Shown one piece after another: positions 30,567 through 40,104 of a stretch of 64,000 nucleotides of DNA. The DNA comes from Isochrysis galbana. Lineage: Eukaryota > Haptophyta > Isochrysidales > Isochrysidaceae. Both the position numbers and the translations under genes were made by a program. Under the pieces are notes generated by a model. It had not been told where the DNA came from. It saw only the letters and a program-made list of their open reading frames with translations, and ran no database searches. The stretch spans positions 9,238,989-9,302,988 of the forward strand of contig CM030931.1 of NCBI GenBank assembly GCA_018136815.1. Direction: 5' to 3'. Every line of letters starts with the position of its first letter. The first letter of the stretch is position 1.

Positions 30567-31138
30567 TAGGGGCCGGTCAAACGGTTTTTTTAATAAGGGG
30601 TGAAAAAATGACCATCTCATAATTGAGGAAAATTGAGGATTTTTCACGGTAGAAAGTTCCCAATACACCCAACTAGCACATATCCAGGGTCCATTAGAAC
30701 CCGGACCCCACAACCACAAGAAAACGTAATCAAAAACAAAAAAGACAGAAGACAGAAGACGCTAGAAATCGCAAAAGCTTGAAAAGCTCAACTTTAAGTC
30801 GAAATCGGGCGCGCTGCGTGCTCGTTTTCGACGATCCATCCGGATGGGGGACCCCACCAGATACCCAACACACAGGTCCCACCCGCATGGTCACGCCAAT
30901 CGGGCAGGCCGCGCCCCGAAACCACGTCTAGGTCAGCCATCCGCTGACCCCCTTGGACGTCTGACGTCTCCAAGTGAGGCCCGGAGAGCCCAACTTCAAA
31001 CTGATGCCGGGCGCGCTACGTGCCCGATTTCGACGATCCATCCAGATGGGGCGCCTCGCTAGACGCTAGACACCAAATACGTAGGGGCCACCCACCAGTC
31101 CTTACTATTAGTTAGAAAGCCCCTGTTTGACTGCCCTA
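30567..31138. mobile_element. non-autonomous inverted-repeat element (MITE-like)
   Basis: The left end is TAGGGGCCGGTCAAACGG followed by TTTTTTTAATAAGGGGTG. The right end, read inward, is TAGGGCAGTCAAACAGGGGC followed by TTTCTAACTAATAGTAAGG. The two ends are imperfect inverted repeats of the T family and both finish with TA. The interior, about 570 bp in all, carries a 60-bp direct repeat at about 30792-30853 and 30991-31052 (shared core TTTCGACGATCCATCC). No transposase is visible. It is the only T-type copy in the window with both ends in opposite orientation. Confidence 0.65.
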
Positions 31139-31839
31139 CCTCTCGTCCCTCGTCCCTCGTTCTCGCTCTCGTTCTCGTCCCGTTCTCGTCCTCGTTTCAC
31201 TTTCTTAACACTCAACCACCACACCAGTACAACCACCCCCGCCCACGCTCACACTCACCACGAAAATGTAAAATGTCCACTCCGTCGCCGTGCTCGCCAT
31301 CACCCAAGCCCGTCCTCCCGCCTCCGGCTCTGGATGAACTGGAACCCGACTTCCCATCCGGGCCCCCTCCCGCCGCGCCTCTCGCCGTACACCCTTCCTC
31401 CACTCCGTCGCCAATTGCCAATTGGAGGTGTGGCAACTTCCAATCCGTCAGCGTTCAGCAAGCTTTCCACCCTTCCGCATTCTACAATTTGGGGTGTGGA
31501 TGGTATAAGACTGTGAAATATAAATGCCAGAAGAAATAAGTAGTAGTATCTTAAATGTTCTGCTCGCTGCAATGGCAAGGGAGAATTTTAGCTGAGGTTT
31601 CAGGCAGCTCTTCTTCCAGTACTCCTACTCTACTCTGCAATGATCTCGACCGAGAGTTCGAAGTCACTTGAGGCCGCACTCAACGCACACAGGAAGCAGT
31701 TCATTTATTCGTTTCTCCTCGTGGAGTACTTTAGTTTTGATTATTGTTTCCTGTCCGTTACCAAAATTTCATATTATGTACGGTCACACACACGGCCGCG
31801 TCTCCCCTCCCCCTCCCTTCCCCCTTGCCTTCTCCTGCT
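31139..31839 (+). other. promoter-side region with a small ORF
   Basis: 31140-31200 is a CTCGTCC/TTCTCG repeat. ATG at 31273 opens an 88-residue Pro/Ser-rich frame (STPSPCSPSPKPVLPPPALD) ending at 31539. It could be a real small gene but has no recognisable domain. The remainder is the leader of the oxygenase gene. Confidence 0.25.
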
Positions 31840-33570
31840 ATGCTGGCAGCTGCCCTCGCGCCTCTCGCATTCGCGGGCGGGCTGTGCAGCCGGGCCTCCG
31901 TCTCGATGGTTGCACCCACTTCACTCGAGTCCGCGCCGACCGTCGACCGCAGGCTGTGGGATCGCGACGCCTTCCTGCGCGGCTACGAGAACAGCGCCGA
32001 GCTCCAAGCGCAGCACCTGGTCTGCCCCGAACTTCCTGAAGACCTGCTCGGCACGTACTACCGGAACGGTCATGCCCGCTTCGTCTCCAGGGATGGGCGC
32101 AAGGTACGCCATCCCTTCGATGCCGATGGGATGGTGTGCGCTGTCACTCTGGACGGGCGTTCGGGCACTGCAGTTGTGAGGCAACGGTATGTGGCTAGCC
32201 AGGGGGCCATCAAGGAGCGTGTGGCTGGCAGGTCGCTTTATCCTGGCCAATTCGGCAACGCGCGGCCTTTCTGGGACGGGGGTGCAAACTTCAAGAATCT
32301 CGCCAACACTGGCGTCATGTGGCACGGAGGAAAGTTGTTGGCACTCTGGGAAGGCTCACGCCCACATGTCCTCGATCCGCTCTCGCTTGCGACCATGGGT
32401 GAGTATGACGTGGAGGGACTGGTTGGGAATGGCCCAACCGACAGCTTTTCCGCGCACCCTCGCGACACGCCAGAAGGAGGGAAAGCGAATTTCGCTTTCT
32501 TTGGCAACCCGGCAACTGGCAAGACGAAAATCCGGTTCTGGGACTTCCAGGCCGACTCTTTTACCCTACGATCAACGCCACAGACCCATGAAGTGCCCGG
32601 GTTTGGCCTGTATCACGACTTCCTTGTGACGGATTCGTGGTTTATCGTCACCGCGGCACCTTCGACCTGGGGCTCGGGCGGATTCGAGTCGGTGCGAGGG
32701 ACGCTGGAGTGGATTGCGGGCAAGCGCACAGTTGTGTCTATGATCGAATTCGATGTGACGAAGCCAACTGTTGCTTACTTCTTCCCGCGCGATGAACGCA
32801 GCGGCGCGCAACCAGTGGCCATTGAGCTGGACACCTTCTTCTCGTTCCATCATGCGAATGCTTTCGAGGACCCGAGCACCGGTGAGGTGATCTTTGACAC
32901 CGTGCTTTCCGAGCAGCTTGCTGTTGATGATAGATCATTAGGCCTGGAAGATAGCGACCTCTTCATAATTGAACAGCTGGACTATGAAAGCGAGGTCCCC
33001 CAAACGGCTTTGATACGCTACACGATTGACGTCAGTTCTGGCCAGTACACCAAACGGAGGCTCTCTTCGCGCCAAGTCGAATTCCCCTCGGTGGCCCCTA
33101 GCGTCCGTAGTAAGGAGCATCGCTACATATATTGCTCCACAGCTGCGAAGGCTGAGGGCGTTTCACCATATGCTGGTGTCCTCAAGGTGGACACTCAAGA
33201 TGCATCCCTCTCTCAGTTTTGGCTACCTGAACCACATCAGTTCTGTGGGGAAGCGATCTTTGTGCCGCGAAGCGGCACTACAACTGAAGATGACGGCTAT
33301 ATTCTCACACTTTGCTTTGATGGCCATGAGGGTACATCGACTCTTCTTGTGCTAGACGCCTTGCATCTGAATCAGGGCCCGATCGCGCGGGTCCAGATTC
33401 CCAGTGGTTTAGCGATGGGGGCTGGTGAAGACGCAACCATTGCAGGTCCAGGCCATGGCTTGCATGGCACCTGGGCAGCGGGCCTCGTCCCTTCGTACGA
33501 CGAGGTGCGGCAGGCTGAGAGTGCACGCAAGGCGATTGGAGCTCGTTTTCTCTCTGACATTGTATCATAA
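31840..33570 (+). CDS. carotenoid cleavage oxygenase (RPE65/CCD family), plastid-targeted
   Basis: Single exon, 576 residues from ATG at 31840. It belongs to the non-haem iron carotenoid oxygenase family, which cuts double bonds of carotenoids or apocarotenoids. The four iron-binding histidines are identifiable: His206 in SAHPR, His259 in YHDF, His337/338 in FHHANAFE and His542 in GHGLHG. Other family marks are YRNGHARF, FDADGMV and LWEGSRPHVLD. The leader (MLAAALAPLAFAGGLCSRASVSM) combines a hydrophobic signal with a short transit piece, as in algae with complex plastids. Length fits the family and no defect is visible. The exact substrate, whether beta-carotene, xanthophyll or apocarotenoid, cannot be told from sequence. 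Confidence 0.9.
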   Translation: MLAAALAPLAFAGGLCSRASVSMVAPTSLESAPTVDRRLWDRDAFLRGYENSAELQAQHLVCPELPEDLLGTYYRNGHARFVSRDGRKVRHPFDADGMVCAVTLDGRSGTAVVRQRYVASQGAIKERVAGRSLYPGQFGNARPFWDGGANFKNLANTGVMWHGGKLLALWEGSRPHVLDPLSLATMGEYDVEGLVGNGPTDSFSAHPRDTPEGGKANFAFFGNPATGKTKIRFWDFQADSFTLRSTPQTHEVPGFGLYHDFLVTDSWFIVTAAPSTWGSGGFESVRGTLEWIAGKRTVVSMIEFDVTKPTVAYFFPRDERSGAQPVAIELDTFFSFHHANAFEDPSTGEVIFDTVLSEQLAVDDRSLGLEDSDLFIIEQLDYESEVPQTALIRYTIDVSSGQYTKRRLSSRQVEFPSVAPSVRSKEHRYIYCSTAAKAEGVSPYAGVLKVDTQDASLSQFWLPEPHQFCGEAIFVPRSGTTTEDDGYILTLCFDGHEGTSTLLVLDALHLNQGPIARVQIPSGLAMGAGEDATIAGPGHGLHGTWAAGLVPSYDEVRQAESARKAIGARFLSDIVS

Positions 33571-34389
33571 GCTGCCGGGGCTCGCGACGGTTTGCTCTTT
33601 GAATACCGCGCTGCGTGTGGTTCAGTTAACTTTTCGCTGATTATTTGTTCCTTTTTGCCGCAGCATTTCCCCCCCAATGATGAGGCGGCGGGGTTTCTTC
33701 CCTCCCCACATATGACGTGACACGTGATGTGGTACTAGCGGCTAGCGGCAGAGCCCATGCCTATACTAGGGCGGTCAAACAAGGTTTTCAACTTCTAAGG
33801 GTGAAAATTCACCAAGTCAAGATTGAGGTTTTATCACGAGATTTTTAGGGTATGCTACAGGCTACAGGTAATGGGTATATTAGGTAGAATATTATAAGAA
33901 ATATGCACATTTTCGACGCCATTTCAACAAACAGACCCGAAAACGTTTTCGCGCGCATGCGAAATCGACGTCGACCACATCAGAGGTCGCGCTGTGCGCA
34001 CGCGCGCTGCGACCAGGATGTCCCTTGCCTCGTTTCTGAGTACAACCTGGGTGCGCCCGGATGGCGGATGGGACAATAGGCTTCCAATAGGTTCTATTAT
34101 CTATTAAGAGGTCAAGAGGCCTACCAGACCTGTTGGCTGTTAATAGTGAATAAAAAATCTTCTTAAAATTCCCCGCTACATGTGCGGCGTGAGGCAGAGT
34201 GCTATTGAACCTCCGTACTACCCAACCTTAACCCCCGTCAACCCCCTCCCCCTTCCCCAGTTCTCTCTTTAGCGGAGCTGGTTCCCGGGGAGGCGGCGCG
34301 CGCTGCTTCGGCCAGGAGTCGGAGAGAAGGGGGCGGGAGACGGTGGCTTCTCCTTTGCTCTAACTTGGGCTCGCGTTTCCCTTCCTTAT
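33571..34389. other. intergenic containing a T1 fragment
   Basis: After the 3' UTR of the oxygenase gene comes the T1 piece, listed separately, then sequence to 34389 with no protein-like frame. 34240-34330 is rich in C runs. Confidence 0.4.
33767..33900 (+). mobile_element. terminal-repeat element, subfamily T1 fragment
   Basis: TAGGGCGGTCAAACAAGG, then CAACTTCTAAGGGTG, AAAATTCACC, AAGTCAAGATTGAGG and the GGGTATGCTAC and AGGTAATGGG segments match 15602-15734 over about 125 bp. The right end is lost or diverged. Confidence 0.6.
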
Positions 34390-35240
34390 ATCTCGTAAGA
34401 TTGTCGCATCCGCGATCGCTTCCGACCTTAAGCGTCTTCGTGCTCAGTCGTTCTTGTTCGCGCCGCTGAGTTTTACTCGTAACTTGTAGAACTCTTCACT
34501 CGTAATTCGCCCTCCGCTCCTTGCCGTCGCGCCCCTTTGCCCCTTTGTGGCCTGTCTCGCCCCTGTTTCGCTCCTTTGCACCTTGGGCCTTGCTCTCTCC
34601 TGGGTCCCTCCTTGCTGTCGTTCCCCCGCGCCCCACTCGACCTCGCCTATGAACCGCTCCCGCGCTATGATTTCTCTAAGCCTCCACCGCCGCCGGTGAC
34701 CACCACTGACGTCGTCGTGGAGCCCCTCTTTCCGCATTCGACTACCGCACCAACGGCCTCCCGGGATTTCGCGCTCTACACTAGCGAGCCCGTTACGATC
34801 CCGGGCAAATCCAAAGGCACCTTCGCCGTCCGTGTCCCCCTCGAGCTCCGCGAGTCACACCCGGCGCGCTCACGCGAGCGTCTCGTATGGCGAGCAGCCG
34901 GCATTCGCCGGCCGCTGAACGGTCGCCAACGCGACGGGCACCACCGGAACCGCGGTGGGAATGAGCAGCGGATCCATACCGGTGCATGCCCGGCCATCTC
35001 GACCCCTCTGGTGTGCTTTCCAGAGGAGCCCTGGCCGGTGGCCCATCGGACACCCCTCTCGGAGGCGACATCGCTGTTGGCCGAGGTCCGAAGAAGCCCT
35101 TTGAGAGCACAAGAGAAACCGGGCGTTCACGTGAGAATCAGGTATTTTATTTTCTTCCATTCTATCATTAAACTGTTTTTGTTTTTGACCTTCTTCAGAG
35201 ATGTTAAGGCACATTATCAGGACCATATAGGCTTGAAATG
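34390..35240. mobile_element. fossil LTR-retrotransposon fragments
   Basis: 34390-34650 matches, in inverted orientation, a block at about 43800-44060. On the minus strand it encodes a short basic ORF ending EEFYKLRVKL, like the beginning of a gag-type protein. Plus-strand sequence to 35240 contains EPVTIPGKSKGTFAVRVP, a pattern seen near retroelement proteases. Both are broken pieces. The family is uncertain, with Ty3/gypsy-like the best guess, and the relative order is scrambled. Confidence 0.35.
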
Positions 35241-36532
35241 ACCGTTGGTCCTAGTGCTTGCTCCGTGGCTCCGTGGTCTATTTATATGGACGGGCTAAGT
35301 TGTTTGATAACAGGTGGCGACGAGGGGTGTAAAAAAAACTGGCGAGGGGGCAAAAAAAAGGGAACCTCAAGTTGCACCTTCTGACTCGAGTCTAAAGTTC
35401 GAGGTGGAAGAGGGCGAAGACCCATGGAACGCGGCGAGAGGGGGGGCTGAATGAAGAGCGCCGAGGGGCATCGCTGAGGGAAAAACCGCTGGGGGACTGG
35501 CTGGGGAACACGCTGGGGGACGCTGAGGGACGCTGAGGGACGCTGAGGGACGCGCTGGAGGACCTCCGCGCGCGGAGGCGGAGGGGGAAAACAAGGCGAA
35601 TACGGAGCGCGCAGGACCCTCCCCCCCCGGAGTTCCGCGAGAAGGAAACGGGGGAGGGGGAATAGAATGGGTACCTAGGAGCAGCATAAGCACTCTGTCT
35701 CGCTCCGTGCAAGTAGCGAATCGTTTGTAACATTTTTTTGAATAGCGAATAGCGTTATCGCATGAGCGTGAGTATTCTATGAAGCTAGACTTGTCTGCAT
35801 AAAAACAAAACCATGAACCATGGACATTTGATGGCTCAACCGAATCCGTCCCCTATTCGATGGAACGCGACCTGCCACGTGCACACAAAGCACCATCAAC
35901 CAGCCAAAATTCATTAAAATTCAAAACAAGAGGTTTATCCCAATTCAAAACAAGAGGATCGGGAAAGGCGGAGGGAGACCAGGGTGCGGCGCATGTATGT
36001 CTGTGCACAATCCAGTTGACATTCGCCGTCATCACGCGAAAGCATCTCATTACGCATCGCCGAGTAGTAGCTCATTGAGGACGACTTGGTGTTCGTGTCG
36101 ATGGCTTCGCCAATGGCAGGCTACCCTGGTCTAAGACGATGGGTCAAATGCTGGTAGTAGAAGCGACGTGGCGCATGCCAACTTGGCACGATGCAGGGAT
36201 ATTTACATGCCACCGTCACCGGATCACCAGTGTACGTATACAGGCGTCATGCAACGAAAGCGATGCGCAGGCTAAAAGCTGTCGAAAGCCTACGCGCTTC
36301 TCGGTGATGCGCGAGGACTAGAAATGCACGCTTCCGCATGCGCAAGAATCCGTTGCGTGGAGGGGTAAATTTGATGGCCGGCCTGGAGAGTAGACCTGCA
36401 AGTGTCGCATATGAGGGCAGGCGGGGGGTGGGGGGGTGGGGGGGGAGTGGGGGTGGAGGGTGGGCGACGATTCCGTTGGATCTCGTCGGCTAGCGGTGGG
36501 TATCTTTGTCGCCTGCGAAATGTGTCTATCTC
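35241..36532. repeat. intergenic with a GCTGAGGGAC minisatellite
   Basis: 35445-35570 consists of imperfect GGGACGCTGAGGGA repeats that give Pro/Ser-rich minus-strand frames. 35905-35960 repeats AATTCAAAACAAGAGG. 36420-36470 is a GGGGTGG run. No gene recognised. Confidence 0.5.
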
Positions 36533-38680
36533 TTAGGATCCCCTTCGGCCAAAAGACAGCACACGGCCCACTCCACTCGGCCGTTTCTTGGGCACGGAGT
36601 TCTCGTTGTTGACGCCCTCCTTCTTGTCACTAGCGGAAGTTGTGTTGAGCACCGCGCATACATTCCGCTCGAACCGCGAAACATCACGCAGAAGCGCCTC
36701 TTGCTGGTCGTCCTCGTGTGCATCCTCCGCCAGCAACTCCTCTTCGAGTAGCCCAAGCCATCCATGCGCTTGCACAATTGCCTCCCGCTTTGACGGGACC
36801 GGGTCGCCACTCTTACTTGAGAGACTTGGTTGTGAAGCCCGCCTCCCCTCAGGCTTGAGGCCTTCTGCAGCCGATAAGCGGTCCCTCGGGATGGAGCGCT
36901 GGATCAACAGCTCAACCGCGCAAGTAGGCCGGTCGAGCATCGACGAGAGTAAGTGCGTTGTGTATGTGAGACCGCCGGCGGCAATGCCGCCCACAGCGAG
37001 GATCACATCGCCCGGTTTGATCACCCCTGCATCCTCGGCAGCCGATCCCGGCTCAATCTCCGCCACTACGGGCGACATCTCCGCAAACTTGTACAGGATG
37101 ACACCGAGGCTCTCGCCTTGTCTCGGCGCGCGCAAAACCACGCTCAATCGCTGAGAACGAAACGGAGCCTCTTCGTCCGGACTGGGCTCAGGGGATTCGG
37201 GCATGTTCCTGCGCACCACAAATTCCACGTCACGCTCAGCAGCGCCCACCGCCTGCCGCACGGCCTCGCAGGAGGTGACCTCTTTGCCATTGACCGCGAT
37301 GATGGTATCAAGGTCGCAGAGGAGTCCCGATGTCTTAGCAATGCCGCCAGGTAGCAGCAGCCCCACCGCGACGCTACCAGTCCCAAGCGAGATGAGCGAG
37401 ATGCCTAGCGGTATGCTGGGCTCAACCTTGCGTAATGTGACGCGGTGCACTCCAGCCTCGTGCCCACCTGCCGCCAAGGCGATCTTAGCACTGGATGTCT
37501 TGTGACGGACCATGGCGATGCGACCTTTCGCAGGGTGGCGGCCAAATGAGGCAGTGCGGCGAGAAGGTGAGATGGCTGAGGGCTTGACTTGCTTCGTCTC
37601 GCTCTCGTACTTCCAAAGGAGTTTGAGATCGACAGGTCGCCACGCCTGCAGCAGGCCCTGGTCGCTCGCGGTGAGCAGATACTGCGCATCCATCTTGTTG
37701 AGGTGGCGAATGGCAACTCCAGGGTGAGCGTCAACGCGGGTGAGGAGCTGCGCGCCTAGCCGACCTTTCGTGAATGCCCACACGCGCAAGCAGCCATCCT
37801 CGCAGCCGCCATAGACATGATCGCCCAGCATGACAAGTGAGCACACCTGCGAGCCAGTCGGAAGGGTGAGCTGCGTCTCGAAGGACGAGCGCCGCGTGTC
37901 CCAAAAGCAGAGCATGCGCCCAATCGAGGAGGAGACCAGGATGCGGCCGGAGGAGACGAGTGCACGAGTGGCGCCATACGAGTCTACTCGCCGCACTAGC
38001 TTGCCATCCGACAGCACGCCAGCCTCATTGCGGAGCTTGGTGGTCGAAAGGCTCCACACAGAAAGCGAGGAGTCCTCCTCCCCAGTGAAGAGAAGCGCAT
38101 CAGGTAGACACGCGGCGAGGATCGAGCTCGGTGGACAGACGAACTTCCTCCCCTGACTCGACAGGACGTCATTGAGCCCCTGCACTGTCATGGCGTTGAT
38201 CTGCGCGCTCGATTTGAGCACGGCGCGCAGTCTGGGAGAGGGCGCGTCCTCGCGAAGGTCCCACATGCGAAGGACACCATCTTTGTCAGAAGATATCAAC
38301 GTTTCCCGGAAGATGAAAAGCGCGGTGATCGGCGACTTGTGGTCGCCAAACTTCTCCGTCTTGAGCTCTGGCCGGTTGCCGCTGGCGTCTGGCGGTTGGT
38401 CGAGCAGGGAGAGGATCTCTCCGCTCTCCATACCGAGGAAGGCATTAGCGCACTTCTTAGCGTGGACGAAGCGGTGAGCCACGCATCGGACCGACGACTC
38501 ATGGTGCGGCACTACGGTCGGCCCGAGGTAGGGTGGTTCATCCTGCAGCTGGCTGTCTGCCACGATGACGGGAGAGAGAGAGTAGCGGCCTGGCGAGGGC
38601 GAGCAGTCGGGCGAGCCGGGTGGCAGCGCGGTGAGGTCGAGGGTGATCCCAGTCGCCGTCTTCTCCCACATGCTCTGCAT
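36533..38680 (-). CDS. WD40 repeat protein with two C-terminal PDZ domains
   Basis: From ATG at 38680 the protein has 715 residues with no intron. Residues 60-350 contain WD40-type blades ending in Trp-Asp or similar (GVLRMWDLRE at 135-144, SSLSVWSLST, GRMLCFWDTR, GCLRVWAF, GLLQAWRP). PDZ 1 is at about 418-490, carboxylate loop PLGISL and GLLLPGG, and PDZ 2 at about 510-595, loop SLGVIL followed by EPGSAAEDAGVIKPGDVILA. The C-terminus is basic and Ser-rich. Such proteins act as scaffolds in the cytosol or at membranes. A beta-propeller joined to tandem PDZ domains is an unusual order. Upstream codons to 38911 are GA-run translation and are not included. Confidence 0.8.
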   Translation of the reverse strand: MQSMWEKTATGITLDLTALPPGSPDCSPSPGRYSLSPVIVADSQLQDEPPYLGPTVVPHHESSVRCVAHRFVHAKKCANAFLGMESGEILSLLDQPPDASGNRPELKTEKFGDHKSPITALFIFRETLISSDKDGVLRMWDLREDAPSPRLRAVLKSSAQINAMTVQGLNDVLSSQGRKFVCPPSSILAACLPDALLFTGEEDSSLSVWSLSTTKLRNEAGVLSDGKLVRRVDSYGATRALVSSGRILVSSSIGRMLCFWDTRRSSFETQLTLPTGSQVCSLVMLGDHVYGGCEDGCLRVWAFTKGRLGAQLLTRVDAHPGVAIRHLNKMDAQYLLTASDQGLLQAWRPVDLKLLWKYESETKQVKPSAISPSRRTASFGRHPAKGRIAMVRHKTSSAKIALAAGGHEAGVHRVTLRKVEPSIPLGISLISLGTGSVAVGLLLPGGIAKTSGLLCDLDTIIAVNGKEVTSCEAVRQAVGAAERDVEFVVRRNMPESPEPSPDEEAPFRSQRLSVVLRAPRQGESLGVILYKFAEMSPVVAEIEPGSAAEDAGVIKPGDVILAVGGIAAGGLTYTTHLLSSMLDRPTCAVELLIQRSIPRDRLSAAEGLKPEGRRASQPSLSSKSGDPVPSKREAIVQAHGWLGLLEEELLAEDAHEDDQQEALLRDVSRFERNVCAVLNTTSASDKKEGVNNENSVPKKRPSGVGRVLSFGRRGS

Positions 38681-40096
38681 GATGGCGGGAGGGAGGGAGA
38701 GGGGGGGAGGGGGGAGGGGAGGGAGGGAGGGAGAGGGAGAGAGGGAGAGGGAGAGAGGAAGAGGGGGGGGGGCGGGGAAGAGGAAAGAGGGAGAGGGGAA
38801 GGGAGAAAAGGGGGAGAGGGGAGAGGAAGGGGGAGAGGGAGAGGGAGATGAGAGAGAGAAGAGGAGGGACCGAGCGGCGCGCCGACGAGAGCCGCGCGCG
38901 TCCTTACACAATGTCTCCCCTGCTCACTATCTTCTTCCTTTACCCTCTCTCTCTCTCTCAAGCATCCTCTCTCTCTCCTCCTTCCCTAAAGGTTGGGGGG
39001 ACCGGCAGGTAGAGAGAACAGAGGTTGTTATATGGTAGGCTGTCGAGAAGAAAGGAGTTCCTCTCCGTCTTCTTCCTCTTCTTCTTCTCCTGCTTATAAA
39101 CTTTACTCCTACAATACTCGGTGTCCACTCCATTCCTGACACCCTAGTCCTCCCCTACTGTATTTTGGTCAAAATAGAGGGTAGGCCCCCACCGAAGAGA
39201 GGTACCTCCAGGTCCATGTCTCGGACATGCTTAGAATACCTGGGGTCGACCGCGCGGACCACACATCTCGTTCGGCAGATGCTTGGTCTGCACGCCGTAA
39301 CCTTAGTACTAGCTCAATCCCTGACATGGAGTCCTTCTAGCACAAAAGAGTCTATTTCTCAGCCACAACCGCAACCCACAACCGCATAAAAGTTGAATGG
39401 CTCTAGCTCATACGCTATACCACCACATGTGTGCAGCCCAACACCCAGGCCATTGAGCTTGAAGATCCCATCGTGTGGCCGCATGTAAAGTGCGGCGGCC
39501 GCTGCGCGCGCAACGAACTCGAACCGCCTACTCCTACCTCTATAGTGAGTGAGCTTAAGCTTACAGGTTCATTCAAGAGAAGATAGTTGCAATGTCATTG
39601 GCAATGATGAACACAAACAAACAATCATGGCTGAACGGCTGGCATGGCCTCAGGTAGTATCAGGTATGGCCCTAGCCATCACTATCACTGGAGCAAGGGC
39701 GGGCGCTGCTGCAGCCCGCTTTCAGCCGTGCGCATCGAGGGCGGATACCATAACACTTTCACAACACTATCGCATCCGCGATCGACCCTCTGCGTGCGCA
39801 ATTGACCATCTAAGGTTAAAGAAGAACTGGCCGGCCGACCCGCGCCCTTTTCGTGCCCCGCCGCGTTTCTTCCTAACGGCCTCGTTGCCTGCTTTGCGCG
39901 CTTGTCTCCTTCTCCTTGCACAACGCCACCGCATGTGCGATGTGCCTAAGGGGGAGATACGAAGAGGTCGCAAATTAAACCTGATTGCCCCCAGAAGCAG
40001 ATAAAGAAACGCTGGGGAGATAGCAAATTAAACCTATTTGCGAGGCGCCTGGGAGGAAGAGGAAGAAAGGTGGGGAAACTTCCCTTCTCTTTCGAG
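38681..40096. other. intergenic
   Basis: 38685-38860 is GA-rich. 38940-38990 is a TC run. 39060-39100 is TTCTTCCTC repeat. From 39160 to 40096 no protein-like frame was found. Confidence 0.45.
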
Positions 40097-40104
40097 AGAA
40101 AGAG

